From NCBI GenBank assembly GCA_946183815.1, contig CAMHDG010000091.1, forward strand, positions 1 through 6,372: 6,372 bases of DNA, written 5' to 3'. A program made the position numbers and the translations under genes. This DNA comes from an uncultured bacterium. GTDB taxonomy: Bacteria > Cyanobacteriota > Vampirovibrionia > Gastranaerophilales > Gastranaerophilaceae. Shown one piece after another: positions 6,269 to 6,372 of this stretch. The notes beneath the pieces are model-generated. The model made no database searches, was not told the DNA's origin, and worked only from the letters and a program-made list of their open reading frames with translations. Position 1 is the stretch's first letter. The number at the start of each line of letters is the position of its first letter.

Positions 6269-6297
6269 ATTTTATAAAAAAAACGAAGAACTTGCAA
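6269..6297 (-). promoter_or_regulatory. Predicted promoter of the gmk-coaBC-nif3-like operon
   Basis: TTGCAA (6297-6292) and TAAAAT (6274-6269) on the minus strand are separated by 17 bases, and the spacer includes a T8 run. The predicted start is near 6262, almost at the gmk ATG. The spacing and -10 match the predicted promoters of grpE and of the propeller gene. Confidence 0.5.
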
Positions 6298-6310
6298 GTG
6301 TAAATTATTA

Positions 6311-6343
6311 CAAATATCGGCGAACGTAGTGAGCCGATATTTG
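6311..6343. repeat. Perfect 11-bp inverted repeat with an 11-base loop upstream of gmk
   Basis: CAAATATCGGC (6311-6321) and GCCGATATTTG (6333-6343) are exact reverse complements around GAACGTAGTGA (6322-6332). No T-run follows the stem on either strand, and it lies upstream of the predicted gmk -35 box, so it is outside the gmk transcript. It may close an upstream gene or be a dispersed intergenic hairpin element. Confidence 0.7.
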
Positions 6344-6348
6344 CAAAA

Positions 6349-6372
6349 GTGATTAAGTGACTAGGTGACTGA
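6349..6372. repeat. Three degenerate tandem octamers (GTGA + 4) at the window edge
   Basis: The plus strand reads GTGATTAA, GTGACTAG, GTGACTGA in direct succession: three units of eight bases, each starting GTGA. The last unit ends exactly at the window end, so the array may continue. No reading frame explains it. Confidence 0.5.

Noticed and set aside
6261..6269. TTG start for gmk adding three residues
   Set aside because: There is no ribosome binding site and it overlaps the predicted -10 hexamer; the ATG at 6260 gives a normal-length enzyme.
6311..6343. Inverted repeat read as a classical intrinsic terminator
   Set aside because: No T-run follows on either strand, so it is listed as a repeat instead.
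1..6372. CRISPR array, tRNA, rRNA, transposase, riboswitch or defence genes
   Set aside because: No spaced direct repeats, cloverleaf, conserved rRNA segments, transposase motifs or recognisable riboswitch cores were seen; the intergenic gaps are all under about 190 bases.

Overview
This window holds ordinary core bacterial genes, all on the minus strand, in a low-GC genome that uses the standard code (TGA terminates gmk). Gene content, the DnaJ and GrpE sequences, and the intergenic layout suggest a gut-type member of the non-photosynthetic Cyanobacteria (Vampirovibrionia/Melainabacteria, e.g. Gastranaerophilales). That placement is inferred from sequence feel and is tentative; a low-GC Firmicute or another gut lineage is not excluded. 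I found no defence system, mobile element, CRISPR array, tRNA or rRNA.

Layout in the direction of transcription (right to left). At 6349-6372 three degenerate octamers run off the window edge. A perfect 11-bp inverted repeat follows at 6311-6343, then a predicted gmk promoter. Next is a tightly coupled operon: gmk (guanylate kinase) overlaps coaBC by 4 nt (ATGA), and coaBC overlaps a Nif3-family gene by 8 or 17 nt depending on the start. A 74-codon gene for a small single-span membrane protein of unknown function comes next, with its own promoter, a strong ribosome binding site and a clear intrinsic terminator (3395-3425). A promoter region then leads into grpE-dnaJ, closed by a 42-nt perfect palindrome that contains the dnaJ stop codon. 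Last is a secreted beta-propeller-like protein whose 3' end lies beyond position 1.

The genes fall into three functional groups. gmk supplies GDP for nucleotide synthesis; coaBC makes 4'-phosphopantetheine for coenzyme A; the Nif3-like protein is a widespread conserved metal protein of unsettled role. grpE and dnaJ encode the nucleotide-exchange factor and J-protein of the DnaK chaperone, but dnaK itself is not between or beside them here. The exported propeller protein and the small membrane protein are the only products without a clear function.

The points most worth a second look are the zero-loop palindrome at the dnaJ stop codon, the near-leaderless gmk transcript prediction, the hairpin and octamer repeats upstream of gmk, the small membrane protein, and the uncharacterised N-terminal region of the propeller protein. 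No stretch over 300 bases lacks a gene.
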